Assembly (NCBI GenBank): GCA_022865865.1
Contig: JALHTN010000591.1
Coordinates: 1 to 7,396 of the forward strand
Origin: Anaerolineales bacterium
GTDB taxonomy: Bacteria; Chloroflexota; Anaerolineae; Anaerolineales; UBA4823
DNA length: 7,396 bases
Direction: 5' to 3'
Shown here: positions 1-6,877 of the stretch, piece after piece
Layout of the letters: each line of letters starts with the position of its first letter
Numbering within the stretch: the first letter of the stretch is position 1
Program-made: the position numbers and the translations under genes
The notes under the pieces: generated by a model
Seen by the model: the letters and a program-made list of their open reading frames with translations, nothing else
The model's database searches: none
What the model was told of the DNA's origin: nothing

Positions 1-143
1 AATCAAACGCCACCCGCTTAACAATTATGAGCATAATATCTACGTGTGAGTCTTCAGCATACATTTCCCCCCAGCAAGCTGGTCACCGGCTTTCGATCTG
101 GGACGAGTGCGCCAATAATTTCCTGCTATAGGAGTGTTTTCAA

Positions 144-779
144 TCAACCTTCTGTTGGATCTTCCACTTCCTGCTGTCCGTAGCTTAAATGGTATTCACT
201 GGGGCGTTCATCGAGAGCAAATCCCGAGAGCACGAACAGCACATTGGCAACTGTCTTACCAGGATTGCGCCAGCGGTGGTGCAGCTTAGAGGCAAACAAT
301 AAGCTATCCCCTGGTTGCAAGGAATATCTTTGCCCCTCTACCTCATATTCAAGCTGTCCTTTCAGACAGATCACAAATTCATGTCCCGAGTGAACCAGGC
401 TATGGGGACCGCTGGTAGCCCCACCTTCAAGTGTAAGCATAAATGGTTCAACGCGACCCACGAATGATTCTCCGCCCAATCCTTCCCACAATCCTCGCTG
501 GAATTCAACTCGCGAACGCCTATCTGCCTTTCGATAAACGATCGCCTCCCGTGGGGGTTCAGTACGGAAGAAGGCTGTGATCGGCACTTCCAATGCCTCT
601 GATAATTTATAGAGAGTGCTTACAGAAGGAGATGTTTTCCCACGCTCGACCATACTTAATGCATTGGTCGACAAACCACTCAAACGGGCTAATGCGCGCA
701 TAGATAACCCTCGTTCCGTGCGCAACTCCCGCAGTCGAACTCCAACATCCATTGTTTTCTCTGCCTTCTCAGCACCCAT
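144..779 (-). CDS. XRE-family transcriptional regulator with C-terminal cupin domain
   Basis: This is a predicted cytoplasmic DNA-binding regulator of 211 residues. An N-terminal XRE/HTH_3 helix-turn-helix lies at about residues 12-68 (pattern LRELRTERGLSMRALARLSG followed by STNALSMVERG). A cupin_2 barrel covers about residues 105-188. Cupin motif 1 keeps H126, H130, H133 and E134, and motif 2 keeps GDSLLF with HH at 167-168, so a metal or small-ligand site is plausible but the ligand cannot be named. The family normally senses a small molecule through the cupin. I chose ATG at 779 because GGAGG (785-789, minus strand) sits 5 nt upstream. A longer TTG start at 791 would overlap that ribosome binding site. 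The gene is divergent from the nonahaem cytochrome operon, which suggests, but does not prove, that it controls that operon. A palindromic operator candidate overlaps its own promoter. The family assignment is firm; the target is inferred. Confidence 0.9.
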   Translation of the reverse strand: MGAEKAEKTMDVGVRLRELRTERGLSMRALARLSGLSTNALSMVERGKTSPSVSTLYKLSEALEVPITAFFRTEPPREAIVYRKADRRSRVEFQRGLWEGLGGESFVGRVEPFMLTLEGGATSGPHSLVHSGHEFVICLKGQLEYEVEGQRYSLQPGDSLLFASKLHHRWRNPGKTVANVLFVLSGFALDERPSEYHLSYGQQEVEDPTEG

Positions 780-784
780 AATCG

Positions 785-789
785 CCTCC
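785..789 (-). promoter_or_regulatory. Ribosome binding site deciding the regulator start
   Basis: GGAGG on the minus strand is followed by CGATT and then ATG at 779. This spacing of 5 nt favours the ATG over the in-frame TTG at 791, which lies directly upstream of and partly within this site. Confidence 0.75.
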
Positions 790-814
790 AAAAATAATGG
801 TTATCAATAATTCC

Positions 815-849
815 ATTGACCTAACAATTGTACTATTATTTAGGACAAT
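815..849. promoter_or_regulatory. Candidate operator: inverted repeat over regulator promoter
   Basis: ATTGACCTAA (815-824), a 15-nt spacer, then TTAGGACAAT (840-849). The arms are reverse complements at 9 of 10 positions. The element covers the putative -10 box and start point of the XRE/cupin gene, and a small palindrome ACAATTGT (824-831) lies inside it. This placement fits autorepression by the dimeric XRE protein. The regulator-operator pairing is inference. Confidence 0.5.
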
Positions 850-864
850 CCCAAAATATGCCAA
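835..864 (-). promoter_or_regulatory. Sigma-70-like promoter of the XRE/cupin gene
   Basis: On the minus strand TTGGCA (859-864, 5 of 6 to TTGACA) is followed after 18 nt by AATAAT (835-840, 5 of 6 to TATAAT). Transcription would start near 828, giving a leader of about 50 nt before the ATG at 779. It was found by eye and not tested. The spacer is 1 nt longer than ideal. Confidence 0.5.
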
Positions 865-1002
865 TAGCGAGTTTGCTGATTGGATTATGTTCGTATTCTT
901 GCCAGCAATTGAAAGTTAATGGGGGTTATTACGAATATATATGATCTTTGTCACCCCAGCATGATGACAGAATGTGATTTGTTACAGATATCACAGAGTC
1001 AG

Positions 1003-1086
1003 AATTGGGGTAAAATTTATAGGGCAATATACCCATAAAATACCCATGATCCCAAGCCAATCTGGTATTAAATTGGGGTCATTTAC
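1003..1086 (+). repeat. Direct repeat AATTGGGGT upstream of the cytochrome operon
   Basis: AATTGGGGTAAAATTTA at 1003-1019 and AATTGGGGTCATTTAC at 1071-1086 share their first nine bases and an AT-rich tail. Between them TACCCAT occurs twice in an 11-nt period (1030-1036 and 1041-1047). A close match, AATTTGGGTAAACTTTA, occurs on the minus strand at 7286-7302, upstream of the other redox operon and in the same orientation relative to its genes. Confidence 0.4.
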
Positions 1087-1140
1087 GCGATTAAAAGATT
1101 AATTATGTCCAGACATGGTTTTAACAGTTCGAAATTGGTT

Positions 1141-1149
1141 GGAGGTGAT
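1141..1149 (+). promoter_or_regulatory. Strong ribosome binding site deciding a TTG start
   Basis: GGAGGTGAT closely matches the anti-Shine-Dalgarno sequence. It is followed by GTC and then TTG at 1153, which is in frame with the nonahaem cytochrome and begins directly at the basic end of its signal peptide. The in-frame ATG at 1105 has no comparable site. Confidence 0.75.
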
Positions 1150-1152
1150 GTC

Positions 1153-2280
1153 TTGAAAAACATCCACCACGGCGGTTTGGTCGCTATGACCGCCCTGTTC
1201 CTGGCTTTGCTGCTGCTGCTCACATTTGGTATTGCTGCAGCATCCGAACCATTGGACGCTCAATCCGCGCCCAGCTCGCAAGGCGTCGCTAATGAAACTT
1301 GCCTCTCCTGTCACGCCACGCCGGGGATTCAGACGACATTACCCTCTGGCGAAATCCTGTACCTGACGGTGGATCCTGAAGTTTACGGCCACTCCATCCA
1401 CGGGGAGCAAGGTTATGCCTGTGTCCAGTGCCATACAGATATCAGTGAATTCCCGCACCGTCCCCTTGAAGCAGAGACAAGACGTGATGTCTCCTTGCTT
1501 TATTACAAAAACTGCGTCCGCTGCCATCAGGATAAATATGACGCCACGATGGACAGTGTACACCAACAAGCTTTAGAAAATGGCAACCAAGAAGCTGCCC
1601 TGTGCATTGATTGTCACGGCTACCATGATGTGACCGATCCAAGTGATCCTCGCAGCAAATCACCGGAAACATGCGAGCGCTGCCATTCCCTGATATACGC
1701 AGAATATGCTGAGAGCGTGCACGGTTCGGCATTGATCGGAGAGGGCAATCCGGATGTTCCCACCTGCATCGACTGCCATGGTGTACACAATGTCTCCGGA
1801 CCATCGAATTCAGATTTTCATCTCTTCTCTCCCCAGCTATGCGCCAAATGTCACGCGGATGAAGAACTCATGGACAAGTATGGGATCAGCACCAACGTTT
1901 TCAACAGTTATGTCTCTGATTTCCATGGTACCACGGTCATCTTCGAGCAGCAATTCGAAGGTCAGGAAACAAATAAACCAGTGTGCATCGACTGCCACGG
2001 CGTCCACAATATGCATAAGGTTGATGAGGGAGAAAGCCAGGTCATCCGGGAGAATTTGTTGACTACTTGCCAGCGGTGCCACCCGGGTGCAACATCCAAT
2101 TTTACCGATGCCTGGCTTGGACATTACGAACCAGACCTGAATCGCTTCCCGGCGGTATACCTGGTAGATCTATTTTACAAAATATTAATTCCGGCGGTGC
2201 TTGGATTTATGGTCTTATTCGTCTTTGGCGACGCATCTCGACGCCTGATCAACCGCCGGAGGGAGAACAAAGATGAGTAA
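1153..2280 (+). CDS. Membrane-anchored nonahaem cytochrome c
   Basis: This is a 375-residue exported electron-transfer protein. Counting from the TTG start, a signal peptide covers about residues 1-31 (Lys/His start, hydrophobic core rich in Leu, ending AAAS). Nine CXXCH sites follow at about 50, 90, 121, 151, 174, 205, 230, 278 and 306. Three of them are CIDCHG(V/Y)H, a pattern common in multihaem cytochromes, and many extra His residues could give bis-His ligation. A C-terminal membrane helix at about 332-358 is followed by a basic, cytoplasm-side tail (RRLINRRR), so the haem domain sits on the outer face. The start is TTG because of the GGAGGTGAT site; an ATG at 1105 would add 16 residues ahead of the signal peptide. 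The gene overlaps the cytochrome b gene by 8 nt, so the two products probably form one complex. No catalytic haem motif such as CXXCK was seen. The physiological partner is unknown. Confidence 0.9.
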   Translation: MKNIHHGGLVAMTALFLALLLLLTFGIAAASEPLDAQSAPSSQGVANETCLSCHATPGIQTTLPSGEILYLTVDPEVYGHSIHGEQGYACVQCHTDISEFPHRPLEAETRRDVSLLYYKNCVRCHQDKYDATMDSVHQQALENGNQEAALCIDCHGYHDVTDPSDPRSKSPETCERCHSLIYAEYAESVHGSALIGEGNPDVPTCIDCHGVHNVSGPSNSDFHLFSPQLCAKCHADEELMDKYGISTNVFNSYVSDFHGTTVIFEQQFEGQETNKPVCIDCHGVHNMHKVDEGESQVIRENLLTTCQRCHPGATSNFTDAWLGHYEPDLNRFPAVYLVDLFYKILIPAVLGFMVLFVFGDASRRLINRRRENKDE

Positions 2281-3475
2281 TATCGCAGAGCCAGTAAAAG
2301 GATCAGCAGAAATCCTTGAACCGAAAAAGTCCTATCTGAGATTTTCGATCTCAGAACGCGTCGAGCATTGGATATTTATTGTCAGCTTTATCATCCTTGG
2401 CATCACAGGATTGGTCCAGAGATACTCAGAATATCAAATATCAAAATGGATCGTAGGCGCAGTTGGTGGTGTTGAAAACCTGCGCTTGATCCATCATGCT
2501 GCTGCCACCATCACAATGTTGATCGTGATTTACCACATCGGTGCTCTCGGGTACCGCATTTATGTTCAGCGTGCTCGATTGACAATGCTTCCGGTAGTCA
2601 ATGACATCCTCAGTGTTTATCATGCCGCTCTTTACTATATCGGCATTCGTAAAGATCCACCCCAGCAAGGCCGCTATACCTTTGAAGAGAAGGTTGAATA
2701 TTGGGCAGTGGTGTGGGGTACGGTTGTCATGGCTGCAACGGGTTTCATGATGTGGAATCCTATTGCGACTGCCAAGATTTTTCCCGGTCAATTCATCCCC
2801 GCAGCCAAGGTAGCCCATGGTTTAGAAGCGGTACTGGCCGTGCTCTCGATCCTGATCTGGCATATGTATCAGGTCTTTGTCCGCCATTTCAATAAAGCCA
2901 TGTACACCGGAAAGATTTCAGAAGATGTGATGCTGCATGATCACCCTCTGGAGCTAGCCGATATCAAAGCTGGAATCGCGAAACCTCCGGTAACCCCAGA
3001 GGGTAAGGCAAAGCGGCGCCGCGTTTATCTCCCAATCTATTTAGTGGTTGCTGTCGTGATGCTGGTGGGTGTCTATTTCTTCATCGCATATGAAGAAACT
3101 GCCCTTGCCACAGTGCCCCCTGCTGAGCAAGCCGAGGCGTTTGTCCCCTTCACCCCCACTCCCCTGCCAACAGCACCCCCGTCTCCAACACCACCTCCGG
3201 TTACCGCACTCACCTGGGAAGGTGGTATTGGTGCATTAATGGAATCGAAATGTGTTGCCTGCCATAACAGCAGCAGCAAGCTGGGTGGACTGGTTTTGAG
3301 TGATTACCAATTAACCTTATTAGGTGGAAATTCTGGACCAGCAGTTCTACCAGGCGATCCGGAGAACAGCACCCTGATTATCATTCAATCTGCAGGTGGT
3401 CACCCAGGTCAATTATCAGATGATGAACTATCTCAAGTACATGAGTGGATCGCAGATGGAGCACCAGAAAAATAG
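2273..3475 (+). CDS. Cytochrome b with fused C-terminal monohaem cytochrome c domain
   Basis: This is a 400-residue integral membrane protein, predicted to pass electrons between the quinone pool and outside c haems. Residues 21-205 resemble the di-haem cytochrome b of formate dehydrogenase gamma/b561-type subunits: FSISERVEHW at the first helix, then helices near 72-97, 142-160 and 180-203. Candidate haem ligands are H32, H74 or H75, H88, H182 and H197. A fifth helix (about 252-272) places the C terminus outside. A Thr/Pro-rich linker (about 291-311) then leads to a small cytochrome c domain with CVACH at 327-331 and an LSDDELSQVHEWI-like C-terminal helix. The usual Met ligand position looks replaced (GGHPG, H377). 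GGAGGG lies 9 nt before the ATG, and the gene overlaps the upstream nonahaem gene by 8 nt. The family call is firm; quinol oxidation versus quinone reduction is open. Confidence 0.88.
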   Translation: MSNIAEPVKGSAEILEPKKSYLRFSISERVEHWIFIVSFIILGITGLVQRYSEYQISKWIVGAVGGVENLRLIHHAAATITMLIVIYHIGALGYRIYVQRARLTMLPVVNDILSVYHAALYYIGIRKDPPQQGRYTFEEKVEYWAVVWGTVVMAATGFMMWNPIATAKIFPGQFIPAAKVAHGLEAVLAVLSILIWHMYQVFVRHFNKAMYTGKISEDVMLHDHPLELADIKAGIAKPPVTPEGKAKRRRVYLPIYLVVAVVMLVGVYFFIAYEETALATVPPAEQAEAFVPFTPTPLPTAPPSPTPPPVTALTWEGGIGALMESKCVACHNSSSKLGGLVLSDYQLTLLGGNSGPAVLPGDPENSTLIIIQSAGGHPGQLSDDELSQVHEWIADGAPEK

Positions 3476-3517
3476 CAGGCTTTTTTTTACAATCGCCCAA
3501 TCCAATAGTTTAAATGC

Positions 3518-3549
3518 AAAACGGCTGGTAAAACTTCACCAGCCGTTTT
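3518..3549. terminator. Bidirectional rho-independent terminator between convergent operons
   Basis: AAAACGGCTGGT (3518-3529) and ACCAGCCGTTTT (3538-3549) are perfect 12-nt reverse complements around an 8-nt loop. The A-tract and T-tract flanks give a U-run on transcripts from either strand. It lies between the stop codons at 3475 (plus) and 3558 (minus), so it can end both operons. A separate run of eight T follows GGC just after the plus-strand stop (3481-3488), but I see no good stem in front of it. Confidence 0.88.
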
Positions 3550-3557
3550 ATTTGTGA

Positions 3558-4802
3558 TCAATCGGTAGCTGCAACTGCTACTGGTTTCTCGATCACCTCT
3601 TCTCCCCTGCTCGGATGATCGATCAGGTTCAAGTACCTGACCCCGATGGTAACCGCTAAAACTCCATAAGCGACAACTCCTAAACCGCTGATGATCTCGA
3701 TTATGGACGGGAAATAGGTCGTATAGATTGTGTTTATCTCTTGGGGTAAATAGGTGAGGACGACCAGTAATCCTGACATATTGACATCCCAGCGGAAAGC
3801 CACCACACCTGCCACGATTAACATTAGCGCGATCACCTGAGCAGACCAGCTCTTCCGAAATCTCGGGACCAACAGTAAGATAGCAGGTATCAACGCACCT
3901 AACAGCATTTCACCGATCAGGAAATTAAACGCCAGCGGTCCAGATGTGAGCATACTCAAAGATTCTGATCTGCCCGGCTCATAGGTGTAGGTCATAGAAA
4001 ATGCATCCCAGAAGCGAAAGTAGATATATCCAACCAGACCCCAACCGATAAACAATGTGATCTTTTCGAGCAAGGAATCATCTACTTTAGCCCGCGGGGT
4101 CAAGCGCCCGGAAATTTTTGTGACCAGGACTGTCAAGGCCGGACCACCCACAATGGCCGAGAACATAAACATTACCGACAAACCCGGTTTATACCAGATT
4201 GGACGAGCCAGCAGCACCCCGTAAGTGGCTCCAAGCGAGGATTGGTGGAGCATTGATAAGCCCAGGCCAAAAATCGCCAATATGGGGGCAAATCGATGGA
4301 TGCTCGTCATTTTATTGGCTATCCAGGGGAAGCGGTTTTGCATCCATTCTGTGCGCCCGATCAGGGGAGCTGTTTCCAGCGCCAGCACACACAAATACAG
4401 GGTCAAGCACATGCTGACTTCCCACAGCAGGGAATGTGTATTCCAATAGACAATCGCATGCCAGAAACGATCTGGGCGCCCGATATCCAGCAACAAAGTC
4501 AGTAAAGCCATCGTATAGCCGATCAGACCGATAAAGGTCGCTGTACGTGCTACAGGTTCATACTGCTTCAAACCCAACAGATAAACCACAGCACATAAGG
4601 TAAAGGCACCTGCGCTCAATGCAATTGCAGATAAATCGATCGTGATCCATAATCCCCAGGGAACCAGATCGGTCAAATTTGTGACGCTTAAACCTTTCAC
4701 CATCACAGTTCCATAGGCTGCAGCACCGGCCCCCAACACAATTAGCAAGAATCCGATCCAAAGGTGAACTGGTTGGATGGTAAATCGTTTGATGGTGATC
4801 AT
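3558..4802 (-). CDS. NrfD/HybB-type integral membrane quinone-interacting subunit
   Basis: This 414-residue polytopic membrane protein has about ten hydrophobic helices. It belongs to the NrfD/PsrC superfamily, closest in feel to HybB, HmcC and DsrP. Typical motifs are PWGLWI at 48-53 with D56 in the second helix, LDIGRPDRFWH at 105-115, HQSSLG at 186-191, GEMLLGALIP in a late helix, and FRWDVNMSG at 336-344. Members lack haem, bind menaquinol or menaquinone near the outer face, and pass electrons to or from a paired four-cluster ferredoxin. That ferredoxin is the gene immediately upstream; the two overlap by 4 nt (ATGA), which implies translational coupling. This is the last gene before the terminator. 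The C-terminal tail (about 392-414) is polar and variable. The family call is firm. Whether it also moves protons, as some relatives are proposed to do, cannot be judged here. Confidence 0.92.
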   Translation of the reverse strand: MITIKRFTIQPVHLWIGFLLIVLGAGAAAYGTVMVKGLSVTNLTDLVPWGLWITIDLSAIALSAGAFTLCAVVYLLGLKQYEPVARTATFIGLIGYTMALLTLLLDIGRPDRFWHAIVYWNTHSLLWEVSMCLTLYLCVLALETAPLIGRTEWMQNRFPWIANKMTSIHRFAPILAIFGLGLSMLHQSSLGATYGVLLARPIWYKPGLSVMFMFSAIVGGPALTVLVTKISGRLTPRAKVDDSLLEKITLFIGWGLVGYIYFRFWDAFSMTYTYEPGRSESLSMLTSGPLAFNFLIGEMLLGALIPAILLLVPRFRKSWSAQVIALMLIVAGVVAFRWDVNMSGLLVVLTYLPQEINTIYTTYFPSIIEIISGLGVVAYGVLAVTIGVRYLNLIDHPSRGEEVIEKPVAVAATD

Positions 4803-5572
4803 GATTTGGTTTCCTCTCTTGCCGGCAGGTAATATACCCGGGGGTCGGTCCCCAAATCTTCCCGCAGCCGGAAGTATGGATTATTCTTTATCAAGCGACT
4901 GACTTCTGATTCAGGATCGTTCAGGTCCCCGAATTTGCGGGCACCCATCGGGCAGGTAACCACACATGCCGGGGTAGCTTCCTCATCAATACCTGGTTTT
5001 AACCCCAGCTTCAATCCCCGGTCGATCCGCTGGTAGCAGAAAGAGCATTTCTCAACCACACCGCGCGGTCTGCGTTCTACTTCTGGAGATCCCCACTCTG
5101 GCACTGCCGGGTTGGGTCCATCGAAGGACTCCCAATTGAAGGCTCGTGCCCCGTATGGGCAGGCAACTTCGCAGTACCGGCAGCCGATGCATTTATCGTA
5201 ATCCATCATCACAATGCCATCGGCCCTGTGAGTGCTGGCACCGACCATGCAGGCGTTCACACAAGGAGCCTGTTCACACTGCATGCAAGGTCGCGGCAGG
5301 TAGACCTGCCGTTCACCAACTTTACCTGCATCTAAAACCCGGTTCCACGAGATATCAGGGTTGACATCATTATGCGCCCGGCAAGCCAGGGTACATTGGC
5401 CGCAGCCAGTGCATTTATCTTGATCGATGACCATCACCCATCGGTAGGGACTGGAGCCGTCAGTCTCTGACGCAGAGGTCCGGCGAGCCAGCCGAAAGCC
5501 ACCCGCAGCCACCGAACCTAGAGCGAGGATTTTCAGGAAATCACGTCTTTGAATACTGTTATTTTCTTCCAC
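4799..5572 (-). CDS. Tat-exported ferredoxin with four [4Fe-4S] cluster motifs
   Basis: This 257-residue electron-transfer subunit is of the HybA/NrfC/PsrB/HmcB type. A twin-arginine signal is present (QRRDFLKIL at 8-16, hydrophobic stretch to about 26, possible cleavage near the ASA at 33-35 region), so it is exported folded to the outer face. Cysteines fit four cubane clusters: C54-C57-C60-C64, C96-C99-C104-C108, C128-C131-C134-C138 (followed by PYGARAFN) and C176-C179 with C203-C207. All 16 ligands are present. The start is GTG at 5572 with AGGAGG just upstream, inside the last codons of the octahaem gene, 2 nt away. It overlaps the NrfD gene by 4 nt. In related complexes this subunit links NrfD to a catalytic or haem subunit; here the only such neighbour is the octahaem cytochrome. 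It is normally a partner of molybdenum enzymes or hydrogenases, and none is encoded in this window. Confidence 0.93.
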   Translation of the reverse strand: MEENNSIQRRDFLKILALGSVAAGGFRLARRTSASETDGSSPYRWVMVIDQDKCTGCGQCTLACRAHNDVNPDISWNRVLDAGKVGERQVYLPRPCMQCEQAPCVNACMVGASTHRADGIVMMDYDKCIGCRYCEVACPYGARAFNWESFDGPNPAVPEWGSPEVERRPRGVVEKCSFCYQRIDRGLKLGLKPGIDEEATPACVVTCPMGARKFGDLNDPESEVSRLIKNNPYFRLREDLGTDPRVYYLPAREETKS

Positions 5573-5574
5573 GA

Positions 5575-6495
5575 TTATTCCTCCTTGTCCCGCAGATCCA
5601 ACCTGTTCTGGAAGCGTTCAATCCAGGGAGCCAATACCACACCCGCAGCTAAACCAACCAATCCTGCCAATATTGCGAAACCGATTGGACTCACGGGTTG
5701 AGGGGTTGCCATTACTGAAGAGACTTCCGCTGAGATCATGGGATCGAGTACTTCTTCTCCGGACTCTGCATGAACCTCCACCGGATCGTGCATCTGGTAT
5801 TCATGACATCCATTGCATGAATCAAGACTGACGAAGAAGCTGTGATCCTTCTCGCCATGCATTTGGACACCCTGTTCCTGCAGGTTTGACATATGGCAAT
5901 CTGCGCAGGCCAGCCCTTCTTGACTGTGCGCAGAATGGGAGAAGTTTGAAGATCGAGCCTGATGGCATGAAGCACACAAAACCGAATCATCCTCAGCCAG
6001 TAATTGGCTGCCATGCGGATCATGACAGGTTTCACATCCTATATCAGATTGAGCATGTACACTGGCCCCCCATTGGAAACTTGTCTCCGTGTGGCATTCC
6101 GCACACAGGTCAGAGCTGCGGGACACCGGCATGGGTTCTGCGGGGTGATTTTCCGGGATAGGATTGTGGCATCTCTGGCAGGTGACACCATCAGATTCCC
6201 AGGTCCTGGTTGTAGAATCATAGCCTGTCACATGGCAAACCAGGCATTCAACCGTTGACCCGGCCTCTCGCCATGCATTTTGGAAAGCAGAATTATTAAA
6301 TGCCTGGCCATGTAACCCATCTTCCCAGGTTTCATAAAATGCTGGATGGCAGGATTTGCAATCCTGCGCAGTTGAAATTTCTCCAGGTTGCTCTTCATCC
6401 AGTGATGGGCTCGCCTGAGCAAAAGCATAAGTTAAGAGCATCAATGGAATCGCGAATAACATTCCGTAAACGATTCGTGTAATAATGGTTTTCAT
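5575..6495 (-). CDS. Membrane-anchored octahaem cytochrome c
   Basis: This is a 306-residue exported electron carrier. The signal peptide covers about 1-28 (MKTIITR, hydrophobic core, AFAQAS). Eight CXXCH sites begin at residues 46, 84, 106, 131, 154, 174, 197 and 227. Many lone His residues (for example H62, H147, H161, H187, H190, H213, H218, H236, H242) can serve as distal ligands. A Pro/acidic stretch leads to one C-terminal helix at about 268-290, followed by a charged tail. The haems are packed within about 185 residues, like cytochrome c3/c554-type proteins, and no CXXCK or other catalytic signature was seen. GAGGAG lies 8 nt before the ATG. It sits between the two-CW membrane protein (28-nt gap) and the ferredoxin (2-nt gap), which points to a complex with the ferredoxin and NrfD. 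Comparable roles are played by HmcA or QrcA, but the sequence is not claimed to be either. Confidence 0.9.
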   Translation of the reverse strand: MKTIITRIVYGMLFAIPLMLLTYAFAQASPSLDEEQPGEISTAQDCKSCHPAFYETWEDGLHGQAFNNSAFQNAWREAGSTVECLVCHVTGYDSTTRTWESDGVTCQRCHNPIPENHPAEPMPVSRSSDLCAECHTETSFQWGASVHAQSDIGCETCHDPHGSQLLAEDDSVLCASCHQARSSNFSHSAHSQEGLACADCHMSNLQEQGVQMHGEKDHSFFVSLDSCNGCHEYQMHDPVEVHAESGEEVLDPMISAEVSSVMATPQPVSPIGFAILAGLVGLAAGVVLAPWIERFQNRLDLRDKEE

Positions 6496-6523
6496 TGTTG
6501 GTACTCCTCAATGTTCATCATGA

Positions 6524-6862
6524 TTAGATCCCGACAGGTACCGGAGCATGCCGGAACACATCACAACCAATGCAGCTTTCCTGTAATTTGCCGGACTTTC
6601 CTCTGAACACCTGCCAGCATGGGGTGTCAGGATTCTGGTACGCCAAACAGCCAGCGCGTTTACCTTCAGGGCAGTTGTTGACATCCCAGCAGCCAACATT
6701 TCCAACTTTAACCAGCTGGCCTGCCTCTACATCAGCTTCCTGTTTCCAGCGCTCATCTAGCCACCTCAGCAGTTTAATGATCAGGAAAGTAAAAACTATC
6801 GGGATGGCAACGCGCAGAAGGATGCCCAAAATCATGGCGAAGGTGGTTGTTAGCCACTCCAT
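6524..6862 (-). CDS. Small membrane protein with cysteine-rich two-CW-type domain
   Basis: This 112-residue protein has one N-terminal membrane segment (about 7-33) followed by a charged, amphipathic region (RWLDERWKQEADVE) and a C-terminal cysteine domain. Six cysteines are arranged as CW (58-59), C64-P, C72, CW (82-83) and CXXC (97-100, CIGC followed by DVF). This matches the two-CW domain seen as a small module in signalling and redox proteins of anaerobes. Its biochemical role is not established to my knowledge; metal or cluster binding is a reasonable inference from the cysteines. With a single helix and positive residues after it, the domain is likely cytoplasmic, but topology is uncertain. 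AAGGAGGT precedes the ATG with good spacing. The gene lies between the 37-residue peptide gene and the octahaem cytochrome in one transcription unit, so it may be an assembly, sensing or accessory subunit. Confidence 0.82.
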   Translation of the reverse strand: MEWLTTTFAMILGILLRVAIPIVFTFLIIKLLRWLDERWKQEADVEAGQLVKVGNVGCWDVNNCPEGKRAGCLAYQNPDTPCWQVFRGKSGKLQESCIGCDVFRHAPVPVGI

Positions 6863-6877
6863 GGGGAACCTCCTTTA

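Larger units (their letters stand above)
780..1152. other. Divergent intergenic region
   Basis: This noncoding stretch of about 370 bases separates the regulator from the nonahaem cytochrome gene. It holds the regulator's ribosome site, promoter and operator candidate at the left end. Further right are TGTGAT-N11-ATCACA (973-995), AATTGGGGT twice (1003-1011 and 1071-1079) and TACCCAT twice (1030-1036 and 1041-1047). No convincing plus-strand promoter could be chosen. The weak candidates are TTGGGG-N17-TATACC (1005-1033) and TTTACG-N16-TATGTC (1082-1109). No ORF with a ribosome site was seen here. Confidence 0.6.

Noticed and set aside
1442..1804. Minus-strand 120-codon ORF inside the nonahaem cytochrome
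   Set aside because: It is antisense to nine regularly spaced CXXCH motifs, and its own translation shows no domain.
2273..3475. Frameshift or assembly join between cytochrome b and the c domain
   Set aside because: The frame is continuous. A fifth membrane helix and a Thr/Pro linker give a sensible topology, so this looks like a true fusion.
3476..3488. T-run after the plus-strand stop as a separate terminator
   Set aside because: No GC-rich stem precedes the eight T residues. The perfect stem-loop at 3518-3549 is the better terminator.
5736..6221. Alternative-frame minus-strand ORFs within the octahaem cytochrome
   Set aside because: These are shadows of the frame that carries the signal peptide, eight haem motifs and membrane anchor.
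5575..6495. Octahaem protein as a nitrite, hydroxylamine or tetrathionate reductase
   Set aside because: No CXXCK site or other catalytic signature is visible, and the spacing resembles electron-carrier multihaem proteins.
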